From Bactrocera neohumeralis (Eukaryota > Arthropoda > Insecta > Diptera > Tephritidae): 64,000 nt of DNA. Within the stretch, counting starts at the first letter, position 1. Every line of letters starts with the position of its first letter. Position numbers and translations under genes: made by a program. Positions 9,651 through 21,194 of this stretch are shown here, piece after piece. The notes beneath the pieces are model-generated. The model had not been told where the DNA came from and did no database searches. It was given only the letters and a program-made list of their open reading frames with translations. The stretch covers positions 49,870,574 to 49,934,573 of the forward strand of contig NC_065921.1 in NCBI RefSeq assembly GCF_024586455.1, read 5' to 3'.

Positions 9651-11976
9651 CACTAGTCTACAGGCAATATGCAACTGATTGGCTATTGGTGTTTTTATAT
9701 TAAATTAGGTGTACTTATAATCAATTCATATTTTAAAATTCCGTACCACGTAAGATTTTTAAGAATTTCAAAATTATTTTTTTTTACGTAGTATTAAGTA
9801 AATTTTTTGTTCTACTTGCGCCAAATCCATATATACTTTGAGTTTTTGTTAGTTGAGGGTATTTATGACATTTCTCGTATGTCTTATCTCTATTCTTTCT
9901 TGTTTATCAATTTGAAACTTGAAGGTAGTTGTATATTTATTGCGATAGCCGTGGAAGGTGAGATTTTTTGATTAAAATGTCTAAAGTACGAAAACGTGGT
10001 TGTAATACATCGACTGATTCATTTTGTTATGTTTGTGGCTTGTATACACCTAAATCTTAAGCCAGATTAATAACTAAAGTGACTGAATTAGCATATCTCA
10101 AATATTTTGGTTTTCCTATAGTGAATCAAGATCGGAATTGGACACCTCATATTTGTTGCCAGACTTGTATGTCAAACTTAAGCCACTGGCTTAATGGAAA
10201 TAGATCATCAATGCCCTTTGCTATTCCGATGATCTGGTGTGAGGCGACAAACCATGCTAGCGATTGCTATTTTTGTATGACAAACATATGTGGATTTTCA
10301 AAAAAAAATAAGCACAAAATTCAATATCCCGACATATCTTCAGCTAAACGACCCGTTCCTCATGGCGAAAATTTACCAATTCCCGTTTCACCATTGCCAC
10401 AGGACTTAGATACAAAACTTGGACGTTGTGCTGTTGATGATGATATAGAAGAGAATATTATATCCCGTAAAAGAAGCAAAGAGTCTCCTGTGTATCAGAT
10501 TTCCGAAGATGAAGAAGAAAAAAAAAAACACATTTGATCGAGCAGCCTGAACTTAATGATTTAGTGCGTGACCTTAATTTATCTAAACAACATGCAGAAC
10601 TTTTAGCGTCAAGGTTACAGCAGTGGAATTTACTGGCCAAAGGTACAAAGGTCACCGCGTTTAGATACCGTAATGAAGAGTTTGCCTCTTTCTTTACATT
10701 ACGAGATAAAATTTGCTTTTGTACTGATCCTGCATGTGTTATGGAGAAGTTAGGCTATCAACATAATCCAGAAGAGTGGCGTTTATTCATAGACTCATCT
10801 AAGAAAAGTTTAAAAGCCGTTTTGCTACATAATATCAACACAAAATCTTCAATTCCACTTTCCCACGCTGTTGATATGAAGGAAACTTATGAAAGTATGT
10901 CATTGATTTTGAATTGCACAAACTACAACACACACAAGTGGCAGATATGTGGTGATCTTAAAGTCATAGGACTACTTCTTGGGCTTCAAGGGGGATTTAC
11001 TAAATACTGCTGTTTTTTGTGCCTTTGGCACAGTAGAGCAACAGAAACACATTGCAAAATAAAAGATTGGCCGCAAAGAGGTGATTTCGTGCCGGGTGAA
11101 GCTAACATCAAGAATATACCTCTAGTTGACCTTCGTAAGGTTTTGCTGCCCCCTTTACACATAAAACTCGGATTGATGAAAAGCTTTGTTAAAGCTTTAG
11201 ATAAGAATAGCGAAGCTTTCAAATACCTCAAAGCAGTTTTCCCGAAGTTAAGTGACGCCAAGCTAAAAGAAGGAATTTTCCATTGGACCCCAAATCCGAA
11301 AAATTCTGAAGGACAAGCAGTTTGAAGAGAAACTAAACCCCGTTCAACGTAAGGCCTGGATATCATTTAGAAGCACTGTCACGGATTTTTTAGGAAACAA
11401 AAAGTCTAACACGTATGAGGAACTAATCGTCGAGTTGCTGGAAAACTACCAAAGAATAGGTTGCAGAATGTCACTAAAAATTCATTTTTTACATTCAGAT
11501 TTGAGTTTTTTTCCACAAAATTTGGGTTCCGTCAGTGATGAACAGGGAGAGAGGTTCCACCAAGATATTTTAACAATGGAACAGAGATATCAAGGCCGCT
11601 GGGATACTGCAATGATGGGGGATTATTGCTGGTTCCTAATGAGAGAAAGTAATAGAGAATACAAGAAAAAATCGCCATTTGCAAAAAGGAAATCTACAAA
11701 ACAGGTTCAATAGTTATATGTAATTATTACACGATATAATAAACGTCTTACATAAAGTAAAAACTTTTTTTATTTTTAAATTTTATCAGTATGTACATTA
11801 GTCAATAGGGCATTTTTCAAATATTTCTTCAAAGAGACTTTTTTTTTATGTAACTGGAAAACTGTACGTGATGTTTTTTTTTTACCTTCCAATTCAAACT
11901 TAGGAACCTTCAAAGATAATGATGCCCGCATAGCCAAGACAGTTGCAATTTTTCGCTTTTTATTTGTAGACTTGTG
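9651..11976 (+). mobile_element. CACTA-like DNA transposon, copy A
   Basis: A 2,326-bp element. Its left end reads CACTAGTCTACAGG from 9651; the complement of its right end (11964-11976) reads CACAAGTCTACAA. Both ends are flanked directly by TTA (9648-9650 and 11977-11979), a 3-bp target duplication. A second copy at 40114-41815 has ends of the same sequence (yACTAGTTTACAGTA) and is also flanked by TTA. Ends beginning CACTA plus a 3-bp duplication are the hallmark of the CACTA (EnSpm/CMC) superfamily. Between the ends lies one broken gene of a cysteine-rich protein family. That this protein is the element's transposase is inferred from two independent copies having the same gene between the same ends. 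Confidence 0.75.
9978..11713 (+). pseudogene. putative CACTA-like transposase (uncharacterised Cys-rich family)
   Basis: The reading starts at ATG 9978 (MSKVRKRGCNTSTDSFCYVC) and is broken by TAA at 10060-10062, a shift at the A-run 10518-10530, and a shift near 11320. The product would be about 570 residues. The N-terminal third holds CxxC pairs (FCYVC, CCQTC, DCYFC), suggesting a zinc-binding domain. The middle has conserved acidic residues (HAVDMKE, ICGDLKVIGLLLG) followed by a CxxC (YCCFLCLW). The C-terminal part carries SDEQGERFHQD and MMGDYCWFL. This D...D...CxxC...E order would suit an RNase H-like DDE transposase with a zinc insert, but that is inference. Similar proteins are, as far as I recall, widespread in arthropods and labelled uncharacterised. 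A related copy is at 40309-41634. Confidence 0.7.
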
Positions 11977-12089
11977 TTATTTATTTTTGCCAAGACTAAA
12001 TATTATTAACATGAGATTCAATAAGGTACCTCACATATCATCACCAATCACCCGAATTTTACATATACATATGTACATATGTTTGTAAT

Positions 12090-12430
12090 ATGGGGCTAGG
12101 TCAAGTTTTTGCCCAATTTTAAACACAAAGATTCACTGTGAACAGCGAAAAACGCTCTCTCATTTTCATTGACTTAATTCACATGTTGGGAAGTACGGTA
12201 TTGACCCGGTTCAACCCAATTTTGAAAATTAGACATACCATTGTCAGGAATGGATTATCCCTGAGTTTCAATTTTATATGTCACACATAGACCGATATTT
12301 GCGGTAAAAACTCACCTATAGGTACTGGGGTCCAAATATTCGATACTTACTCTAAATGCAATTCGTGCAAAGAATTATGTCGTTATGTGAATTGTTTATT
12401 GATGCCTACACTGGAAATTAAAAAACAAGA
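12090..12430 (-). repeat. TR1 repeat fragment, inverted
   Basis: The blocks 'attgacccggttcaaccc', 'gacataccattgtcaggaatgg', 'cctataggtactggggtcc' and 'aatattcgatacttactc' match the internal TR1 region as it appears at 56430-56760. They are inverted relative to 15345-16755. Confidence 0.5.
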
Positions 12431-12439
12431 ATAAACGTT

Positions 12440-13360
12440 TACTTCACAGGTGCATTTCGTTTAGTAACTATGTGTCCAGTTTGTAAGGAAGCTATATGCT
12501 ATAGTAATCCGATCTGAACAATTTTTTCGGAGATTATGTTATTACCTTAAGCAGTAATCCATGTCAAATTTCGTGAAGATACCACGTGAAATGCGAAAGT
12601 TTTCCTTGCAAGCCCTTGATTCCGATCGTTCGGTTTGTATGGCAGCTATATACTATAGTGAGCCGATCTGAACAATATCTTCTGATATTGCATTATTATC
12701 TTAGAAAACAACCTGTGTCAACTTTCGTGAATATATGTATGTATCTTGTCAAATGCGAAAGTTTTCCATACAAGCACTTGATTCCGATCGCTCAGTTTGT
12801 TTGACAGCTATATGCTATAGTTAACCGATCTGAACAATTTCATCGAAGATTACATTGTTGCTTTAGAAAATAATACATACCAAATTTCGTGAATATATCT
12901 TGTTAATTGCAAAAGTTGTCCATACCAGCACCAGATTCCAATCGTTCAGTTTGTATGACAGCTATATGCTAGAGTAAGCCGATCTGAACAATTCTCTCGG
13001 AGATTACATTATTGTTTTAGAAAATAATCTGAATCAACTTTTGTGAAGATACATTATCAAATGTGAAAGTTTTCCATACAAGAACTTGATTCCGATCGTT
13101 CAGTTTGTATGGCAGTTATGTATATGTTATAGTGGTCCGATATCGGCAGTTCCGACAAATGAGCAGCTTCTTGAAGAGAAAATGACGTTTACAAAATTTC
13201 AGAACGATATCTTAAAAACTGACGGACGGACAGACAGACAGACGGACATGGCTAAATCGACTCAGCTCAACATACTGATCATTTATATGTATACTTTATA
13301 GGGTCTCCGACGCTTCCTTCTGGACAAACTTAATATACCCTATTCCGGGTATAATAAGAT
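12440..13360 (+). repeat. interspersed element with 154-bp tandem repeats
   Basis: Four full tandem units begin with 'gctatatgctatag' or close variants at 12491, 12645, 12807 and 12961, with a degenerate fifth start at 13115. Spacings are 154, 162, 154 and 154 bp. Each unit includes 'ccgatctgaacaat', 'aaagttttcc' and 'ttgattccgatcgttc'. The array is followed by 'gacggacatggctaaatcg', 'actttatagggtctccgacg' and an end 'aatataccctattccggg'. Fly Helitron-related DINE-1-type elements are known to carry central repeats of about 150 bp, so this may be such an element; its Helitron ends were not seen. Not a CRISPR array: units are diverged and there are no spacers. Confidence 0.75.
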
Positions 13361-15344
13361 GGATGTTTCCTTTATATAGGAAAATGAGAAGAACTCCACA
13401 TACAAAGAGTCGTTGAAATCGGTTGGGCGGTAACGTAATTTGCAATATATTATACAATTCATGAATAAAATATGAATATGTTATATCATTACGGTATAGT
13501 ATATTATATTAATGCGATTTTTTTTTAGAACTCTACCTTCTTGTAGTTTTATAATTTAGAACTCGTTGACACAATTATAAATTGAATATTTAGCCAAAAA
13601 TAAGATTAAAATAATAACTAGTAAGCACATGTTTCATTCTTTAAATGTGTTTAAAATAATACGCTACACCAGTGGCAAATCTCGGAACGATATTACTTTT
13701 GGTGTAAATGCTGCTGTTGCAACTTTGAGTAGTTGGCATGCAAATTGCGTCGATGTCAACAACAATACATACTCGTATAGCGGTTGCCGATGTATGCACA
13801 CAGCTCTCTTTTTATATTTCATACAGGAACTCGAAAACCAGAAACAAAACTGCGCAGCTCACACACACGATGCTTATGACAAAATCATATATCCTCCGTG
13901 TATGGTTATTCACTCATACCTACATACAGTACATATACATATGAGAACTGCAATCGTCGAGTTCTACATTTTTGAATTCTGTTTGCACAAACAATAAAAA
14001 ATGTGTAAGTCAAGTAGTATATATGGGTGTATAATCCCGCCACTGTAGTAACTTACACGCCATGTGCTTTCGATGTTGTTTTTGCTCTTAATTTTATTGT
14101 TATTGTTAGTGTTGCCGTTGTCATGTAAATTATGCCAATTTAGTCTTGTTTTCCATTCAAGTGCTGTTAGCATGTGAAAAACTCTTACATTATACCCCCG
14201 ACAATATGGTAGCCACTTCCGACTGCGACGATGGCACCACAGTTTGCTTTAACTCTCGAGATTACGAAAACAAACATTTTCGCCATGCAACTTGCTCTCA
14301 GTTTGCGCTTGGTTGCGTTAAACCGGCTCCTGGCGTTGCCAGCTCACTGACTTCTTGCATAGATTTAGTAATATGCCTAAATAGCAAAAAGCAATAGTCA
14401 GGTGGAATTCAATACGAACGCAGTTTAGCGAAATATTAGACCTGATGATATATTTATATTAGCAAAATGCAACACATACAATAGGCTCTAAATTCTTAAT
14501 TATTTTTTTATTAGATTAGATTTTAATTTTTTCAAAAAGTAAGCTGGAAAACTCAAGTTCGGAAAGCATATTGAAAAATGTCAGGACCCTAGTTTCATGA
14601 ATTACGCCAGCAATTTAACGGGTTTCTTAAAGAGCCTTATGAAGTACAAACGAGTACATAACTTGCCTACAGAAATAGTATAATCCAAGTGACGATGATG
14701 ATATCCGATTTAAATAAAATCAATAACAAGAGATTTTTTTAAAGAATTCGTTGAAAATTTGTTCAATTACTAGACCGACACCGATTTCGTAAGATTATTT
14801 AATAGCTCTTTCCCAAATCTCTCGCTACTCGTATAACCGCACCGTACGTTAAGTATAAAAGGAATTTCTATGATTAGCGTTCTTATATTAAAATTAATAT
14901 ACATATCTCCTAAAATATTGTTGCTTGAGCTTTAAATGCTGTTTGCAACCTTTGATGTTACAAAGGCAACACGAATGCTAGACGATCCCATAAAAAACTC
15001 ATTAAACTGCCATAGAAGTTGAAATGTTCTAAATAGAATTCGAACGGAGCACGTCATAAGAAAAACACAATAATTTTTGCCGAGGGAAAACAGGTGGGGG
15101 CAATATTTTATATCAACTGCACTTGGAACAAAGGAACCGGCTAAAAATATATTAAAAAACTAAGGGAAGTAAAATGTTAGTGAATGCACATTGAAAAGTT
15201 TCAATTCGTTTATTTCTTTTCGTATTTTCATTTTAGAAACTTTTTGCCAACTTTGCTATTTCACTACCAAGAATTGGAACCGACAAACAGGGAAGTTAGT
15301 CAAACTAAAACTAAGCTTTTAAATTTGGCACTGTCGTTGTTGCT
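13361..15344. other. no assigned gene; one Cys-containing open frame
   Basis: The segment 13670-14400 is less AT-rich than its surroundings and has longer open frames, including 14146-14397 (+), which contains CDDGTTVCFNSRDYENKHF and several other cysteines. Neither a domain nor convincing splice sites could be assigned. It could be an exon relic, regulatory DNA or chance. Confidence 0.3.
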
Positions 15345-16755
15345 ATTTTTATACTCTTGCAACTAGTTGGTACAGAGTATTATGGTTTTGTTCATCTAAC
15401 GGTTGTACGTATCACCTAAATCTCATCGAGATAGATATAGGGTTATATACATATATATAAATGATCAGGGGGAAAGTCTGTCCGCCCGTTCGTCCATTCG
15501 TGCAAGCTGTAACTTGAGTAAAAATTGAGATATCTCGATGAGACTCGGTATGTGGGTTTCTTGGTACAAAAAAAATTGTCGAGTTCGTAGGTGGGCGTAA
15601 TCAGACCACTATGACGCCTACAAAACGCCATTAACCGAAAACCTATAAAGTGCCATAACTAAGCTCCTAATTAAATGATACAACTCATATTTGGCACAGG
15701 GGATCGCAGTAGCCAGGGAAACCTGTGAGAAAAAAAATTTCACAAATTGGACTTGGCCAAACCACTAAAGCTACAACAACCAAATTCGCTCAGCACGAAT
15801 ATTACAAGAACTCCTACCTACGGTGAGAAATGTGAAAATGGTCGAAATCGGATGAAATCCCCGTTCACCACTATATAACGGAACCGTTGAAAACTACAAA
15901 AAGCGCTTTAAATAATAACTAAATGTGCCAGAAACATAAAAACTAATAAAGCCTAATAGGGATCGTAGTAAAAATTAAACGATGCGCGCGGCACCGCCTA
16001 CTTTTTGGCGAAAACCCATATCTCGAAACCCGACTTACCTATTTCGATAAAATTAAGTATATATTTTCTTTCATTTTTCTATATCACGATGTGAAAATGG
16101 GCGAAATGGGATAATTACCACGCCTACTTCGCGTATAACACAATTATAAATTTCACTTGATTATTTTACTTTCCAGTACACAAATCAAGAAACAATTAAT
16201 ACAACGGGATTAAAGTTTGCACGAATAATGTCTTTAGTGTGTGCCACCTTATCATGAAAATTTTTTTAAATCCAATGAAAACTGTTCAATACCCTAGGTA
16301 CCGAATATTTGGATACCAATACCTATATTTGACTTTTGATCAAAAATATCCGTCAATGTGTGAGATATGTAATTGAAATTCAGGGGTAATACTACTCTGA
16401 TACTGGTATGCGTATATGTTGAAAATGGCTTGAATCAGGTCAATACTTCCCTAAGTCCCCATATATGTGGTTTTAGGAAAAATAGATAAAATCAAGTCGA
16501 TACTACCCCAACTGCCATATACTACTACATATAATGGTTTTCGTTTTTCTAGCAAACTTTATATGTCTTTCAGTATAAGAGTTATATAGTATATAGCATA
16601 TTTTTATATACAAAATTGCTTGGATTTCGATTCTCAGGTTAACGTTTTACACCTTAAAATATTTCCGTGGCTTTGATTCTTGAAAGTATAAAATATAATA
16701 TAATAATGAAATGTTCGGTTGAACCCGAACCTAGCCCTTCCTTACTTGTTTTATG
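15345..16755 (+). repeat. TR1 interspersed repeat, most complete copy
   Basis: A roughly 1.4-kb unclassified repeat. It starts 'atttttatactcttgcaac', then 'tggttttgttcatctaacgg', a 'gtctgtccgcccgttcgtcc' block and 'gtgcaagctgtaacttgag'. It contains repeated 'gggcg' and 'cgcctac' phrases, and ends 'aatgttcggttgaacccg' / 'cctagcccttccttacttg'. No protein frame or obvious terminal inverted repeat was seen. Other copies or pieces lie at 5640, 6400-8145, 8330, 12090, 31335-32030, 51640, 56115-57748 and 57820-58110. Similar sequences are, from memory, abundant in higher flies. Confidence 0.7.
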
Positions 16756-18485
16756 TTTTTTTGTAGCAGTCGTGCTTTCGAACTACGCTACACTACCTTC
16801 TTCCTCATGTGTTCGTAAAGTCTTTAAGTGCACTTGATTTGGAATTATGGGCAATTTAATATGATTCCGTAGCCTTTTTTCTTATGAAAACTCATTGGAG
16901 TTGTTAAGTAATTATATTTATCTACAAACTTATTAATCTATTATCATTATCGTCCAGTGAGTTCTGTAATAGAATTAAAGTTTTATAAATATTGGGTAGA
17001 TCGGGCACAACAATGATTCGCTCGCTTCCGTTCTGGAAATTTCAAAATTTCGATTTACTCTGATGGGATAATGTCTCTAGCGAAAAAATAGTTATTTATT
17101 TAATAAATAATAAGTTGAAATTTTAATAGAAATACGAAAATATTTTTTCGACTACCCAATATTTCGAATAGAAGCAAGAACGCAGTTTTTAACACGACTT
17201 TTAAAGTTTAAACCTAATCTAAACATCTGTCAACATGTATTCACAGCTCTATGCTTGTAAATACTATATATCCTACTTCAAATAAAACATTCATGCTCCA
17301 GTAACATATGTAGATATTTCGAGAAAATTGAGCTCTCTCTGTTTGGGTAATCAAAATTATTTTAACGATCTTATATTATTCGATGTAATGAGATATATTT
17401 ATGGTTTTAGACTTATGGAAAAATAACCGACAAAAAATCGTTATGCCTTCAATTCTACTAAAATTATTTTGAACATTTTTTATGCAAGTTTAAAAATTTT
17501 TCCAAGTCCAGGCAGAGACAAAAATATTCCGTTGACAAACTCTTCTTTATCAAATGTACCTTACTGGAAATTCAACTGAGTTGTTTTCCCAGTCTGATGC
17601 CTTCTTGATCCCCTAAGTATTCGAAGGATTAAAAACCCCCAAAACCATTATGACGTGATAAATAATACAGTGACAAGTGACAAGAAAAAATGTAAAAACC
17701 ATAGGAAAGCAAAACAAACTTGGCAACGAATGAAGAAAAGGAGTGCAGTGGTGGCAACGAAAGTGTAATAATAATAATAATATTTAAATGAGAACTTTTG
17801 CTCTTATAACTTAGTCAAAAGTTATTTTGAATTTCATATAAGGTGAATATGAATGGTCGGAAGATTCCGAATGAGTACCATGAGGTGAGGATCCTTCTCA
17901 GAAGCTACACCCACGCCTGACATCCAACGAGCGCGTAAAATTATTTGAAAAAAAAAAAAAAATGGATGCGGAATCTTATAGAACATTTCATTCTTTACTT
18001 ACGTACATTAAAAACACGTGTACCATCACGCCCTAAACCAAACTCATTGCCCTAATCATGCTCAAGAACTTAGTAAACCAGATATGAATGTAAATATATT
18101 CACGCCGTCCTTCTGTAATGACACTTGTTAGTGGGCGATGTTGTACTAAATGTCATCCTCCTTCGAAATTCCGCTTTGACTGTATACCCACTCGCTAAGT
18201 TAGCCGTACATCCAAGCATGACACCAGTTCCCAGCAGTGGCGACATATCCTTCCAAAGTGCAAATGCGTTTTTTACAAACTCCTGCTAGACAATTGCTAT
18301 TTCAATAGCTTGCAATATGTAATGCATCTATGTGAGCTCACAGTACATGTTTATTTATGTATGAATGCCCATAAAAGTACATACATACAGGTACTCGCTC
18401 GCATATATGTATCTGCGTTCACCCCCAAAAATTTTTTAATGCAACATTCAACGCAAATTGCTCGGCCATTTATGTATATATGTAT
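16756..18485. other. AT-rich DNA, no gene seen
   Basis: No gene or transposon could be recognised. A short (AAT)n run lies near 17768-17784 and an A-run near 17947. Confidence 0.4.
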
Positions 18486-18530
18486 ACTAGGGGATCCGGC
18501 CACGCGTTGCTGTGGTATACATTTTATACT
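18486..18530 (-). mobile_element. Helitron-like 3' terminus
   Basis: Read on the minus strand, this ends '...cagcaacgcgtggccggatcc' / 'cctagt': a short hairpin (CCAC...GTGG) shortly before a terminal CTAGT, which fits the CTRRT ending of Helitrons. A sister copy is at 29799-30145. Only the terminus is left; it abuts the densovirus NS1 fragment that begins at about 18543. Confidence 0.5.
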
Positions 18531-18542
18531 AATCAATACAGT

Positions 18543-18967
18543 GAAAATTTTATTTGCGAATAAAGGCAAAATGTTTTTGTCGGCATAAGAATCCAAGGGA
18601 TATACAACCAAAAATTTATAATAAGTACATAGAAGGAAATTTTAACAGATATTGTAATTTTCCTTTAATGGAATGTACAGATAAAAGGATAATATTGTGG
18701 AATGAACCAATATTAGAAGCATCTGCAACAGAAACTTTAAAAATGTTATTTTGAGGTGATACAGTACCAGCTAAAGTAAAATATTGTAATGTTTCTGTTA
18801 TATTGAGAACACCTGTAATTGTTTTCTCGAATCATGATGTTTTTCCACATGATACTGCTTTTAGATCAAGAATGTTTGTATATAAATGGCGACCATGTAT
18901 TCACCTAAAAACTTTGAAAAAAAAAACCACATCCATTATCATAATATTTTTTATTAAAAAAATATAA
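18543..18967 (+). pseudogene. endogenous densovirus NS1 helicase fragment
   Basis: The + strand encodes the C-terminal half of the superfamily 3 helicase of a parvovirus (Densovirinae) NS1. A degenerate Walker A-like stretch lies at about 18555-18580. A Walker B-like region (ILWNEP) is at about 18690-18707, and a motif C-like stretch with the sensor Asn (VFSNHD) at about 18817-18834. Spacings between them fit the family. The frame is open apart from an in-frame TGA at 18752-18754 and runs to about 18967. The rolling-circle nuclease domain and the 5' half of the gene are absent. Together with the oppositely oriented capsid gene immediately downstream, it shows an ambisense layout like that of ambidensoviruses. 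Confidence 0.85.
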
Positions 18968-19029
18968 TATAAAACAATAAAATTATAATATTTGTAAATC
19001 TTTTGTTTTATTTAGAACTAGTAATCGGT
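18968..19029. terminator. convergent poly(A) signals between NS and VP
   Basis: The gap of about 60 bp between the two convergent viral genes holds AATAAA on + at 18976-18981 and, as TTTATT, on - at 19007-19012. This suits the shared 3' ends of an ambisense densovirus. Function is inferred from position. Confidence 0.6.
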
Positions 19030-21006
19030 TTATTCTTGTTCTTCTTCGTCTTGTACAGCAATTTTTCCGTTTTCATCATCAGTTACACCAAAAAGAGTTT
19101 GACCATCAGTATAAGCTCTATCATAATTTCCACAAAATAATACTTCTAAAGGCCAGCTGACACTTGTTCCTTTACCAAATGCAGATGAGATATTAAACTT
19201 AATTTCAATAGAACATTCGACTTTCCAATAACAGGCACTATTTAAATAAGTAATTGAAGAAGCTGTAGGTTTCAATTGTGGTGTTGCAGCAATTCCAACA
19301 TGTGATTGCGGTTGAGCTTCATATCCAAAACTTCCATTAATAGGATGATAAGTTCCATAAGACTCAATTGTTCTAGCATAAAAATCATTAATATTATTTA
19401 TTACAATTAGGGAAGTTACCGTTTTGCTTAAACCAATATCAGAAATTGGACTTTTATTTTCTTTAAAAATTTGCAATGGACTGCTATGTGGTCTTACTTT
19501 ATTTGAATGAACTTTATATTTATTTCTAGTACATGCAACAAAATGTTCTTTTCCTTTTTTTATAAAACTACTTTTTGATTTATATTCATAATTTGCAATG
19601 GGTTTATCAATTGCTTGATTTATTAAAAATTGATGAACTTTTTCATCCATTCTTACACTTCCTTTATTATGAATAATGTAATCATCTACATTATCATTAT
19701 CATTTCTCTCCATTCCATTCATGAACAAAATATTCATTTATTGGTGTTGGAACACATAATGCATTTGATGGAATATGTTTATAATAGTTTATAATATGAA
19801 TCATACATTTCTTTTACTTCTAAAGATCTTAAATCTGTAACTTTCATTGGATCTGTTGCTTCTGAATGATACCTAGGATTTCGTCCATAAAATTGTTTAT
19901 TTAACCCGTCAGCTACTAAACCTACGGGAACATATTCCGATGTTGCTGTACCACTTATGCTTGCTCCAACATCAAATGCTCTTCTTGTTCCAAGTGGAGT
20001 TACTTGACATGAAATTTTAACAACTTCAGCCGTTGTTGGCAACATATCAAATTCTGCTTCACTCAAATAAAATGGTACAAAACCTACTGGTATTAACGCA
20101 AGAGAAGTAGTAGCTTGATCTATAGTTGCAGACGTTTGAATATTTTCCGTGCTATATCCATAGCTTATCACTATTCTAGTTTTAGAAAAACTTATATTGC
20201 CATCTGGGCACGGTCTACTGGGCTCTTTCCATGTGACCCCCTTAGAAGATTATCCATCTCCAGAGGCTCGTGACCTCGCCCCCGTAGTTGGGCCACGCCC
20301 GGAACCACTTTGTCGAAAATCAAATTTTGATCGATATCCATATTATTAGTATTAATATCCAAATTAGGACGCTTCTCAATGAAGAGAGAATCTCCGCTAC
20401 TACTTGAATCGCTTTCACTATCTGGTCTGGGTAGTTTATTGGAACCTCCGTTATTGGCTGCGGCGGTTCTAGCAGCTTGTCCAGCATCGAAATCTCTTTT
20501 TAATGTATTATAATAATATCCACCTTCTTTATATTCTTTATATATTTGTTTAGAAACTTCAGCGTTTTTTTTTTAATCTTGATTATCTCTATATCCACCT
20601 TTATCTGGTGTATCTTTTATATCAGCCCACGCTTGTGAAAAACGACTTTCTTTTGCGGCATATGTATATTATAATAGTTATGGAAATGTTTTTGTTTTAT
20701 TTGACATACTTGGATATTGCACTCCAAAAATTGATTCAAATCCATATTTTACAGATATTCCTACTATTCCAGCAATTTCCGCAAGACTACCATTTTTTTA
20801 TAATCTTCAACGAAATTATGTATCGCTTCTCTATCCGCTGCCCGTATATCTGCTTCAGAAGTAGCTAGTTCATATTCCAAATCATGAACAAGAGCATCAA
20901 AATCCATATCATCGACTAGTGGATCTGTTTTATATATTGTATTACCTGATCCCAAATAATTATGTCCCGGACACGTATAACCGTCTCTCTTGATTTTAAG
21001 TTTCAT
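19030..21006 (-). pseudogene. endogenous densovirus capsid (VP) gene, frameshifted
   Basis: Minus-strand capsid gene of a densovirus, spanning about 2 kb, a near full-length VP. From the start at 21006 the first 80 codons carry the parvoviral phospholipase A2 domain: a YLGxG calcium-loop-like motif near residues 17-21 and the HDLEY catalytic His-Asp near residues 41-45, with the helix that follows. The acidic and serine-rich linker lies around 20340-20500. The densovirus VP4-type jelly-roll portion reads at 20171-19779 and 19737-19030. Breaks are visible near 20764, around 20570 (T-run), near 20190 (stops) and between 19737 and 19779. The reading is therefore split over several frames and cannot give an intact capsid. 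No nearby retrotransposon tail explains its capture. Confidence 0.9.
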
Positions 21007-21190
21007 ACTAAATTTTTCTCAGTGTATGTCCCGCTTGTAAGTAAGTGAATTATTTATATTCAAAGTCACCAGTTATCACCTAACTACGCGTTAGTAAAAT
21101 CTATAACACCTTTTACGACGACGACGACATGCTGGCTTCAGATTGGCTGACGGGTTTTCCCTCGACAACTATCGGCCGTAGGCTATGATC
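21007..21190 (-). promoter_or_regulatory. possible viral VP upstream region with TATA-like box
   Basis: On the minus strand an AATATAAATA motif lies at 21051-21060, about 45-50 bp before the VP start, followed by pyrimidine-rich sequence. The remaining 120 bp are richer in GC and may be viral terminal sequence, but no inverted terminal repeat partner was found on the NS side, which is truncated. Confidence 0.35.
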
Positions 21191-21194
21191 TGAT

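Noticed and set aside
12491..13114. Regularly spaced repeats considered as a CRISPR array
   Set aside because: Units are 154-162 bp, diverged and adjoining with no unique spacers, in a eukaryotic context.
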